A stretch of DNA of 64,000 nucleotides, from positions 62,001 through 126,000 of the forward strand of contig VTFK01000510.1 of NCBI GenBank assembly GCA_009617715.1, in the 5' to 3' direction. Made by a program: the position numbers and the translations under genes. The notes under the pieces were generated by a model. That model was not told the DNA's origin, did no database searches, and worked only from the letters and a program-made list of their open reading frames with translations. Of this stretch, positions 50,565 through 59,650 are shown in pieces (positions within the stretch are counted from its first letter, which is position 1; the number at the start of each line of letters is the position of its first letter). Origin of the DNA: Plectrocnemia conspersa (Eukaryota > Arthropoda > Insecta > Trichoptera > Polycentropodidae).

Positions 50565-53500
50565 ATGCCCGTCGTCGGCTCCATTCCGACTCGGAGACTC
50601 GACGTAGACGGACGCGCCATGGCCCGCGAGCACCAACCCCGACGACAGCTATCCGAAGATGACCGCCGCTACTTCAGGAGCTTCAAAATGACCAAGCCGC
50701 AGTTCTTGTACCTGCTCAACCGCATCAAGCCGATGATCATGAAGCGCACGCCCGACTACAACTTGTTGCCGAGACAAAAGTTGGCCATCTGTCTAAGGTA
50801 CGTGACCGAAACTTTATCACACCCTATCTACTTTAGTTTTGCGAATAATCGCCTTTAACTTATAAAAAAAAATTATTACGAGAGCGGTCTAATATTTACA
50901 CTTGTATTTTTATGCGATAAAAGATTGACACTTTTAGAATCTACATACTGATGAAATTTCCATATATACTTATTTATATTATGAACTTTGCGGCTTTTAT
51001 CAATTTTTTAAATAAAAAAATCTAAACAGTTTAATATTTATTTATACATGTGATTGATTCGATTTATTTTTCTGCGAGAGGAACACTTGTACGATTTTTA
51101 CTTTCAGGAACTTCGGCCCGATTTTGCTCTAATTTATTTTTATGAAAAAAAAACTTTTTCTTTGTGATTATCTACTTCGAATAAATAATTTTGCGAAATA
51201 TTGCGTTCATATTTTTTTTAAATAAAAAAAATAGTTGAATAAATTAATTTTTATGCGAGAAAACTTTCACTTCATTACACTTTTTAAAAAAAAATCCTAA
51301 TTTTCAGATCTAAATAAAATTTATTTTATTATTAAAATTGTTATTAATTTTTTTTATAAAAAATGATTTTTCACTCCAGTTTTGGCTTATTTTATGCAAG
51401 AAATGTTTTATTACTTGTATAATTTTTATTTTCAGATTTGGAAAAAAAAATTTCACTTTGGTTTTCAGCGATTTTTTAGGCGATAAAATCTTTTTTATTT
51501 GTATTTATATATCAAAAAAATCATTCATTGGATAATTGTATATGTTTCTTAACTTACAGTTTCTTGTATTTTTTTTATAAATTTTACTTTATTTTCCATA
51601 AAATAAATATATTTTAATAAATTCAATTTATTTTTATGCAAAAGTATAACGATTTGGATAAAGATATTTTTATTAAAAATAAGAGATTTTTACTTTGGTT
51701 TTAATTCAATATATTTCTAAGCGAGAATTTTTTTATCACTTAGTATTAATTTTAATAAAAATATTCTCACTTGCGCAATTCACTTTCAGATTGGGATAAA
51801 ATTTATTTAAAAAAAAACGATTTTTTATCACTTAATATTAATTAATAAAATTATTAAAATTTATTTAAAAAAAACGTTTCTTTGTTTTAAATCAATTTAT
51901 TTTTACACATAAAAAACATTATCACTTGTATGATTTTCACTTTCAGGTTTTAATAAAATTTATTCAAAAAAAACTGTTTTTATTATTTATTTTATATGAA
52001 TTTTAGAACAATCCATAGTAAAAAATCAAAAAGATGAGAAAATAAAATCATGTTATTATTTTGAGCACAAAAATAAAATATGCATTAATTTTCAATATGT
52101 TCTGTTTTTTTAAACTATTTTTGAATTTATTTTAGAAAATATTCTACTAAATCAATTATTTTTTTAAATATTTCTTTAGACAAAATATACAAAAATTAAA
52201 TTTAATTGCTTTTTCGCGAATGATTATAATATACTATGATAAGTAGTATGAGTTTTATTTGAAATTATAAAAGTTAATACTCTATTAAGTTTTTTGCTTA
52301 TATAAGATTTTTTTGTTATAATTCTTTAGAATTAATTTAACAAAATGGTACACGAGATAAAATCAAAATTACAGTCAAACAATATTTTTTACACTTTAAA
52401 AGAGCGCAAAACTCGAGATTCGAATAAATTATGTAACATTTTAAATACATCATCAAAACAAAAATATTGAGAAAGAACGACTAGTAAAGCAGTTTTTTAA
52501 AAATAAAATGTACCTAAGAAAGTACAGTATAACCAAGAAACGAGTTATATTATTATTATTTTACATATCTTATGAATTAAACTATTTTTTAATAATGCAG
52601 AAAATTCCTCTACACCTTTAAATCAACTCTCCAGCCATGTTTGCTTCAAACAAGTTTTACAACAATGTACCAGTTCAATTGTGCTCCTTTGCATGCACTT
52701 CTCTGAATTAGCTTAGCCATAAAATGTTTATAATGCTAAACTCGATGCAGGTTGCATCTTTTGCATTAAGTTGAATAACAATGTAAATATTTTATTGCGT
52801 AGTTAAACATAGCAATAAAGATAGGAATATAACATTAAAATATAATGAAACTTATCCCAAACGATGGTTTCTTACATTTTAGATATTTAACATCTGGAAA
52901 GTCTATCTCGACATTGGCAACAGCTTACGAGACGTCCAGTATTGCGACCTCTCATGCAGTATTCGACGTTTGCTTGGCGATCAACAAAGAGTTGCAGGCT
53001 GAAGTGCTGCCAGATATGAAAGCCAAGGATTGGAAGAGAGTCTCTTCCGTGTTCTGGGAGAACATGGTTTTTCCGAACTGCGTGGGCGCCATCAAAGGTA
53101 AACGCGTAACCATTAAGAAGAAAGACGCAGATGGACCGGAATCCGTTGTCTTGTTCGGCATAGTCGATGCTGACTACAAGTTCGTCGACGTAGACATCGG
53201 TCCATACTTTAAGACCAAACATGCAGGCGTCTTCAGCAACTCGCAAATAGGGAAGAGGTTGGCCGCAGGCCACATGGACATTCCTGAAGACGATCATCTT
53301 CCAGGTACTGACGTGACTCTTCCGTACGTGCTTGCTGGAAGCGAAGGATTTCCGCTGAAGCCGTATCTGATGACGCCGTATCCGACTGTTCCAAAGTTGA
53401 GGGACGAAACCAAGTTGGCATTTAATTTTCGATTGGGCCACGTTAGGCGAGCCGCCGAGCACGGCTTCGATATGTTGAGCCGTCGCTTCCAGGTGTACAC

Positions 53501-53771
53501 TGGAGGGATCGATATGCATGAAGACGCTGCGACCTTGATCATATGGACCACCGTTATACTGCACAACTACATCTTCGATTATATAAATAGACGCAGCCGA
53601 CGAAACAACGAAGAAGAAGAAGATGTCGTCATGGATTCGGCTCTACAGAGAGGCTTGAGGATGAATGAACGCATTCCCAAAACTGCAGATAACACTCGTG
53701 AATGCTACGGTACGTATTTCTGCACGCCCGTCGGAAGCATCCGCTGGCGCGATGAGAATGTTTACATGTAG
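50565..53771 (+). CDS. PIF/Harbinger transposase-derived protein (HARBI1-like), catalytically dead
   Basis: Two exons, 50565-50797 and 52883-53771, joined through an AG|GTACGTG donor and TTTTAG acceptor, give 373 intact residues; the split Arg codon rebuilds KLAICLRYLTSGKSI, a continuous family motif. A downstream ATG at 50619 (gcgccATGg) is an equally good start. Exon 1 holds the N-terminal helical domain (FKMTKPQFLYLLNRIKP); exon 2 holds the DDE_Tnp_4 fold (VGAIKGKRV, VVLFGIVDADYKFVDVDIG, FPLKPYLMTPYP, FNFRLGHVRRAAEHGF, LHNYIFDY). The first catalytic Asp (usual GxIDGxH) is Lys149, the conserved Asp of the sDaxVF motif is His191, and the second catalytic Asp (usual GDxxFPL) is Ser231; Glu270 of RxxxExxF is kept. 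It should not transpose DNA. An open, spliced, GC-rich gene with a dead active site suggests a domesticated host gene, probably DNA- or chromatin-binding; the role is unknown. Confidence 0.9.
50798..52882 (+). other. 2.1-kb intron of the Harbinger-derived gene, degenerate tandem repeats
   Basis: Extremely AT-rich. From about 50,900 to 51,980 a diverged unit of roughly 110-130 bp recurs several times: caatttatttttatgcgaga, then cacttgtatgatttt, then cactttcag, then ataaaatttatttaaaaaaa. Several copies therefore carry a polypyrimidine-plus-CAG word like a 3' splice site (for example near 51111, 51436 and 51946). The true acceptor used is at 52881-52882. Confidence 0.6.
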
Positions 53772-53876
53772 AGGAGATTCGTCAATATACATTAAGAATA
53801 TATTATAATACATTATTATTTCTTATGTTAAAGAACGACTGACAACTGATCGACAAATGTATTTTTATGTACTTCG

Positions 53877-53882
53877 AATAAA
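53877..53882 (+). terminator. Poly(A) signal of the Harbinger-derived gene
   Basis: Perfect AATAAA 105 bases past the stop codon at 53769-53771. Confidence 0.5.
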
Positions 53883-54545
53883 TTACAAGATTCTTAGAAG
53901 TACATTAAATACATAAAAAAACACAAATATTAGTTGATCAGAGATGCTCGAAGAGATATGTAAAATTTAAAAAATTATGTCTAAAATCTTGAATGAAATT
54001 GTAACTTTAAAAATCTCAATCAAATTGAAATCGATGAGGGTAACATTAAAAGGGTAGTGAAAGACTAGGTAAATTAAAAAGTCTGTGATTTGAAATCAAG
54101 TATATAAAAGAAATGGAATAAGAATGGTATCAAGTTTTCGGTATTAAATATATATACATTTATGATATATTCTTATATGTGAATTTCATCCATGTCACAC
54201 TGATCATTGACCAAATTAATGGATCGGTAGAGCTCTATGACATGTTCGATTTAATTATTATAAATTATGAATGTCCAAGTATTAAATCTTTAAATTTAAT
54301 TTGCTCTTCTATGGAATATGGAGTCTAATGACGACATCGCTTATTATACGTGAATATTATATTAATGTGATTATTTTTTATGTCATTTATAGATGTATTG
54401 AAATCTCTATGTATACAAAAAAAAAAGAAAAAAAAATATAAATAATTATTCCACTATTGGATGTTATTATATGCATGTGTTTAATTAAATGTGAATTATA
54501 ATGAAATATGGATCAATAAAATATCATATTTGGTGTGTTACTCAA

Positions 54546-54551
54546 TTTATT
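54546..54551 (-). terminator. CINP poly(A) signal
   Basis: AATAAA on the minus strand (TTTATT as given), 37 bases past the CINP stop. The two genes converge, with about 0.8 kb between stop codons. Confidence 0.5.
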
Positions 54552-54588
54552 ATATCATAACCATTCTATCCTTTTTCTAAATACACAG

Positions 54589-55387
54589 TCATACTGATAT
54601 ATCGAAATTTAATTCTGCTAAGAAGAACTCTTTTTCTCTTTTGTTTATTAACGTGTTATACTCCCAAGCGCTAGCGTAAACTTCCATTATTTTTTCATCG
54701 CGACAATGCGCTATATTTTCTGAAATCAAATTATAATATTAATAATAAATCACATTAAATAATATAAATTAAAGCATACCTTTAACCATCCGTTTAATTT
54801 CTAATTCATTCACAAACATATTATATAAATCGTTTATCCTATTAGATAGATCTGTCGCTGACCACGTATTGAACAAAGGATGCGGATCAGGTTCTAGTTT
54901 TGCAAGTGCTTTACATTGCGTCACAATGAGTTCCATAGCTAAAAAATACATTATTAATAACTTTTTCTGTATAAATAAAACAGAATGCAAAATAAATACA
55001 TTCTACAGAGTCCTTCATCAGCAGCCAAGTATCCGATAAAGATTCAATCAATATTTTAAGTTGCAATGGATATTTTAGGCTGACGTATTCGTGCAAGCGA
55101 AGAGCTTGAATTCCCTGACATAACACAGTGCCTTTTTTGTGATACTCGAACCATTGTTTCATGTGAGATATGAACGAGCAAGCTTGAGTATATCCTTTTT
55201 TAGATGTTCCAGTAACGCGCGAATTGGGACTATCAGCTGAAAAAAATTAAGGTTATGTTGAGATAAAAGTAATGGAATAGAACGTATTATTTAAAAACTT
55301 ACTGAATATACTCGTGTTCAATGAAGAAGTTGATAATCTACCTTTAAGTGGGGAATCTGCAGCTCCAGAATCATTAAACCGGGACAT
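54589..55387 (-). CDS. CINP: CDK2-interacting protein (CINP) homologue, four exons
   Basis: CINP binds CDK2 and ATRIP and acts in replication origin licensing and the ATR checkpoint; it also has a reported link to ribosome assembly. Minus-strand exons 55387-55303, 55236-55000, 54938-54780 and 54719-54589 give 203 residues (human CINP 212), all GT..AG and in phase. The N-terminus is Ser/Thr-rich and starts MSRFNDSGAADSPLK. A helical region (MKQWFEYHKKGTVLCQGIQA) follows, then the family-specific C-terminal block: HPLFNTWSATDLSNRIND, LYNMFVNELEIKRMVKENIA and YASAWEYNTLINKREKEFF, which lines up with the PPLFHTWPTTHF...EL.LK..V.ELAH...W pattern of vertebrate CINP. The exon 2 donor (AAT|GTATTT) is non-optimal but is the only choice that preserves phase. 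Confidence 0.86.
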
Positions 55388-55937
55388 TGCGATGCAAACG
55401 TCAAAACATTAAGAAAGTTTTTAAATGTTGCCATATTTGAAAATAATACAATATGCGACGTAGATTCAAAGTTGTATGTAAAAAATAATAATCAATAATA
55501 GGCAAGAAAACGTTATATTAATAAAATAGGTAAGTATATTACTAAAAAACCAATATTTATTTGACTACTAGTAAACGTCGTCACAGTATTCACCAGATTC
55601 TTCTCGCGACTTCTTTCTGTTTCTGCGTTTAAAAAGGGTATTAAAAAAGCAATGATCTGCGACAAAATCGCTCAGTGAGCTGAAGATTACCAGTGTATTC
55701 CACAAACGCTTTGCAGATTGAAAGAAACGCTACCATAAGTATATTCTATCAGATCAGAACTACTTTTAATTAATTAAAAATAACGATATTGAAGAATAAA
55801 TCAATACTTTTTAATGAAAATGAAGATTTTGCTATGTTATCACACCTTGTATAAATAAAAAATATTTATTTAGATACGACTAAAAATAAATTCGGCAAGT
55901 AAGTTAAATAATGGATTTCACAATCTTTTTACGGACT
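55388..55937. other. Intergenic, upstream of CINP
   Basis: The region between the CINP start and the TRIM array has no gene. On the minus strand, atggcaacattt occurs about 50 bases before the CINP ATG, similar to the GGCAACA word upstream of NOL12. The 4-bp word GACT at 55934-55937 is the candidate left target duplication of the next element. Confidence 0.35.
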
Positions 55938-56159
55938 TTTAGGGGTGGTGATGATGGCGGGTGGCAATGAGACACAGATTGAGCCGCTGCAGTAATATTT
56001 ATTTAACGGTTTACGGTGTTTACATGGTTAGAATGGGGCGGACGCGCGACGGCACGCGTCCGAACCCTTACAAGCTTGCCGGAAGAGAGGGAGCCGTCAC
56101 AACACCGCTATTTCTGCGCCGACCAGTTTTGGCCATAACAAATCTATATTGGCCCCATA
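55938..56159 (-). repeat. LTR copy a (3'-most on the minus strand)
   Basis: Plus-strand start tttaggggtggtgatgatgg, end ttggccccata. Flanked on the left by GACT. Confidence 0.8.
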
Positions 56160-56783
56160 CGGCTCCGGCCCTAGCAATTTACAATTGCGAACTATAACCA
56201 GGGGAGGTATGGGGGGCCTTGGCGCTGCTGTTGATTAAATGCTGGCGGCGCAAAAGTAGCAAAGTCGTGACGTAAAGCCGAGTGGAACACGCGTAGACCC
56301 GGGCGGCGCGTAGGGCTCCAGGGGCGCGAGAAGAACGGGCATGTCGGGGCACCTTTCGGGCCCTGTGGTGCGTCGGTGCAGCTACACAGGGCGCGCGCGT
56401 GACGAACATGGTTCGAGCTCGGAGTCGCGGGGCGTAGCCCTACGGGTGCGTGACGGGTCACGCGTGGTCCACTCGAGCCTGGTCTACGGCAGCACTTCGG
56501 TGGCTTCCCGCTGAAGGCGCGTTGGCGGCGGGTGCTTCCTGGGTCACGTGGTCGGTGGCGGCGTCTGTCAGTGGCGACGGTGGCTGACGATGGCGGCACA
56601 TGGTCGGGGGCGCAGGCCCATCGTCTTGGTGGTCCGCCAGCTCGAGTCCAGGTCAGGAAGCACCGGCGGGATGGCAGCAAACAGCTCAGCAGCGGCTCGG
56701 CTTTTGTACTGCAGCGGCGTCTGTGTCTGCCATTTTGAATCTGACTCCATGTACGTGCTCAGGATCACGTCGCAGGTTACCAG

Positions 56784-56995
56784 TTTAGGGGGGTTGTGAT
56801 GATGGCGGGTGGCACACAGATTGAGCCGCTGCAGTAGTATATTTATTTGAGGTTACGGTTTACATTACAAAAATGGGGCGGACGCGCGACGGCACGCGTC
56901 CGAACCCTACAAGCTTGCCGGAAGAGGGGCCGTCACAACACCGCTATTTCTGCGCCGACCAGTTTGGCCATAACAAATCTATATTGGCCCCCATA
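56784..56995 (-). repeat. LTR copy b (middle)
   Basis: Plus-strand start tttaggggggttgtgatgat, end ggcccccata. Has several small deletions relative to copies a and c. Confidence 0.8.
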
Positions 56996-57564
56996 CGGCT
57001 CCGGCCTAGCAATTTACAATTGCGAACTATAACCAGGGGAGGTATGGGGGGCCTTGGCGCTGCTGTTGATTAAATTAAAAAGTAACAAAAGTCGTGACGT
57101 ATGGTGTGGCGGCGCGGCCTCCAGTGACGCGCGGCGTGCTTCGCTCAAAGCCGAGTGGAACACGCGTTAAGGGCTGAAAAATGTCCGGGATTTGGTGCGT
57201 CGGTGCAGCTACAGGGCGCGCGCGCGTGACGGGCCCCGAACATGTGGTTCGAGCTCGGAGTCGCGGGGGCGTAGCCCTACGGGTGCGTGACGGGTCACGC
57301 GTGGTCCCCTCGAGCCTGGTCTACGGCAGCACTTCGGTGGCTTCCGCTGAAGGGCGTGGCGGCGCCGGGTGCTTCCTGGGTCAAGTGGCGACGGTGGCTG
57401 ACGAACATGGTCGGGGGCGCAGGCCCATCGTCTTGGTGTGGTCCGCCAGCTCGAGTCCAGGTCCAGGGAAGCACCGGCGGGATGGCAGCAAACAGCTTCG
57501 GCTTTTGTACTGCAGCGGCGTCTGTGTCTGCCATTTTGAATCTGACTCCATGTACGTGCTCAGG

Positions 57565-57582
57565 ATCACGTCGGGGTCACCA
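57565..57582 (-). other. tRNA-Trp primer-binding site
   Basis: Reads tggtgaccccgacgtgat on the element strand, the complement of the conserved tRNA-Trp 3' end ATCACGTCGGGGTCA plus CCA over 18 bases. Confidence 0.8.
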
Positions 57583-57583
57583 G

Positions 57584-57790
57584 TTTAGGGGTGGTGATGA
57601 TGGCGGGTGGCAATGAGACACGGTAATATTTATTTGACGGTTAACGGTGTTTAATGGTTAGAATGGGGCGGACGCGCGACGGCACGCGTCCGAACCCTTA
57701 CAAGCTTGCCGGAAGAGAGGGAGCCGTCACAACACCGCTATTTCTGCGCCGACCAGTTTTGGCCATAACAAATCTATATTGGCCCCCATA
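57584..57790 (-). repeat. LTR copy c (5'-most on the minus strand)
   Basis: Plus-strand start tttaggggtggtgatgatgg, end ggcccccata, then GACT. The intact tRNA-Trp primer site abuts this copy. Confidence 0.8.
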
Positions 57791-57799
57791 GACTAAAAA

Positions 57800-57845
57800 A
57801 AATTGTGACAGAATACATCGGTCAGAATATAAGCGGCCTGAATAT
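57800..57845. repeat. Fragment of the GTCAGAAT fold-back family
   Basis: gacagaatacatcggtcagaat matches the left arm of the 880-1580 repeat (cagaatacatcgNNcagaat). Right-arm-like words (aattctgacaaag, aattctgaccc, ctctgacg) lie at 59210-59265. The two arms may be one copy opened by the intervening mariner, or two fragments. Confidence 0.45.
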
Positions 57846-57849
57846 ATAG

Positions 57850-58345
57850 GTATAAGAGTAGGTCAATAAGTCCTTAGCAAATCTAAAAGGTGGCGCTAGT
57901 AGTATCGAAACAAGTTTGCTTATGAAAAGTACCATCTGTAAATAGACTGCTGTCAAATTGTCAGCCATTTCCATCACGTCCTTTAATTTTTACATCCGAT
58001 TAAATCAAACAACTCTTGCTATTTTTACACAATGGGGAAAACCAAGCCACGTGTAGTAATTAAACATTTGTATTTGAAAGACAAGACACCGAAAGAAATC
58101 AAAGCCAAGTTTGATGAAGTTAATGGCACATCTATGCTAGCATTTAAAACTGTTTACAAATGGGTGAATAAGTTTAAACGTTGTCGTCCACTTGAGGTGA
58201 CTACGCAGATGAGTGATCGACAAGTCAAAGTGCGCAAACTTGTTGAAGCCACAGGCATATCACATAGCTCAGTGATTTCAATTTTTCACAAAAAAATGGT
58301 ATGAAAAAGACATCGGCAAGATAGGTGCGGCGTTTGGTAAAAATT
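57850..58345 (+). mobile_element. Mariner transposon, 5' end and truncated transposase
   Basis: A mariner 5' leader (gtaggtcaataagtccttag at about 57861) precedes an ATG at 58032 and an open frame to 58304. The first 50 residues are the mariner helix-turn-helix (RVVIKHLYLKDKTPKEI, FKTVYKWVNKFKR). About 25 residues that normally follow FKRGR are deleted; the frame resumes at RPLEVTT, continues through QVKVRKLVEATGISHSSVIS and breaks just after IFHKKMV. The catalytic domain is absent, so the copy cannot move itself. Confidence 0.9.
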
Positions 58346-59560
58346 ATTTTGATAAATCTTACTTTTAATTACATTATTAGGTTATTGGGATTCAACAGTA
58401 GTTATCAGACTTTCACTAATTACTAATCTTTGCATGCGTATAGACTACACAGTACAGTAACCCACGGATTAAACGGAACAATAAGGGAAAGGTTAAATAA
58501 TAGGTATAACCATCGCCGAAAGATATAATGATTTCGATGAATTGGATCTTGTTTTGAAGGCGTAGAATTTCTCTCGAATAACGAAGACGTGATTATAGTG
58601 TTCTAATCGGAATCAGACGAAAATTATTGCAATTACGAAATAAGTACTTTTCACATTTACATTTGAAATTATTTAATATAAAAGCAGTAATATTTTTTTT
58701 TATTATTTATAGTTCATATCAAATATGTCAGATTTATCGGAGTATAATAAAAACATCAAACACCCGTTTTATGTAAGTATGCTATCAACATATTGTTATG
58801 ATAAAAAAATATGACAAGTAGATATTATTTTGAAGAATTTTATTTATGTATCGAAGTCGGGGCATGTTTGGAGCTCACGTCCTTTATCTTTGTTTTTTTG
58901 GTTTAGTTTTGCTGATAGCATGTGCTTGGCGTTTTATGTTTAAAAAAAAAATTAACGCGGTTCTGTTGCTCAGTATAAAAGTTTTAGAACAGATAGTGAA
59001 GGTAGCAAAAACTGAGGTTTAATTTTTATAGATTCGTAAAAAAAAAAATAGTGTTTTATTGCGAACGTTTGAGAAGTCGCGCGTGCTCGACGTCATCGGG
59101 TTTGAGTAGGAAATGAGTTTGTGTGCGTGCTTAACCAATGACAAAAAAGCATAGCGTGGTCTCGTTCTACGCTCTATTAAAAATATTTCGGTCTCTTGAC
59201 AGTTAATAAAATTCTGACAAAGATTTTCTTTTAATTCTGACCCAAAGTTAATTCAAACTCTGACGATTTAATTTGTTGTCTATATAATTTGGTAAGCAAA
59301 TTGCACATGAAATAATGTTCGGAATTACCCGCTAGTAAAAATATTTAATCAATATTATTTAGTTTAATAATAACCCTAATAGTTGTTGATATTATTTTTA
59401 TTTCGTTTATCTTATTATTAAATCAAAGTACTAATTATTTTTTTCTTATTTTAAGACATCGATTATTAAACATCAGCGCTATAAAAAAATACATTTTAGT
59501 ATATATTTTTAATAAATTAAAGTTTATATTATATAGTGTAAATGAGTCTTTTTATTATTA
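58346..59560. other. Intergenic between mariner and calypso
   Basis: No gene. A word cagtaacccacggattaaac at about 58453 resembles a DNA-transposon end. GC-richer sequence at 59070-59175 and the ctgac words at 59200-59270 belong to the fold-back family or its relatives. Confidence 0.35.
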
Positions 59561-59566
59561 ATATTT

Positions 59567-59574
59567 TATCGATA
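59567..59574. promoter_or_regulatory. DRE-type promoter box TATCGATA
   Basis: Exact palindromic TATCGATA, the core of the DNA replication-related element bound by DREF in Drosophila, 77 bases upstream of the calypso ATG. Position and sequence fit a housekeeping core promoter. Function here is inferred. Confidence 0.5.
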
Positions 59575-59650
59575 CGATACGTTCGCGAACACACGTTCGC
59601 AAAAACAAAACAAAGATCCGTCACCATCTGTCAGTTTGCCGGGAACGGCG

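Larger units (their letters stand above)
55938..57790 (-). mobile_element. Tandem TRIM-like LTR retroelement array (three LTRs, two internal regions)
   Basis: Three direct repeats of about 207-222 bp (55938-56159, 56784-56995, 57584-57790) alternate with two related internal regions of about 590-620 bp. Read on the minus strand, each internal region starts one base after an LTR with a primer-binding site. In the 5' unit this is the exact complement of atcacgtcggggtcacca (57565-57582), the 3' end of tRNA-Trp plus CCA; the second copy (56764-56782) is mutated. A short frame MADTDAAAVQKP follows, possibly a gag leader; no protease, reverse transcriptase or integrase is present. GACT flanks both outer ends (55934-55937, 57791-57794). 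The size and lack of genes fit a terminal-repeat retrotransposon in miniature. tRNA-Trp priming is known for the CsRn1/Kabuki branch of Ty3/gypsy, the likely source of its enzymes (inference). GC content is far above the flanks. Confidence 0.84.

Noticed and set aside
52887..53564. Long open frame antisense to the Harbinger-derived exon 2
   Set aside because: It is a mirror of the coding exon, made open by codon bias. It has no domain similarity and no splice or promoter support.
56192..56680. 162-codon and other open frames in the 56.0-57.6 kb GC-rich array, both strands
   Set aside because: GC-rich LTR-element sequence lacks AT-rich stops, so long frames arise freely. The translations are Arg/Pro/Ala-rich without domains.
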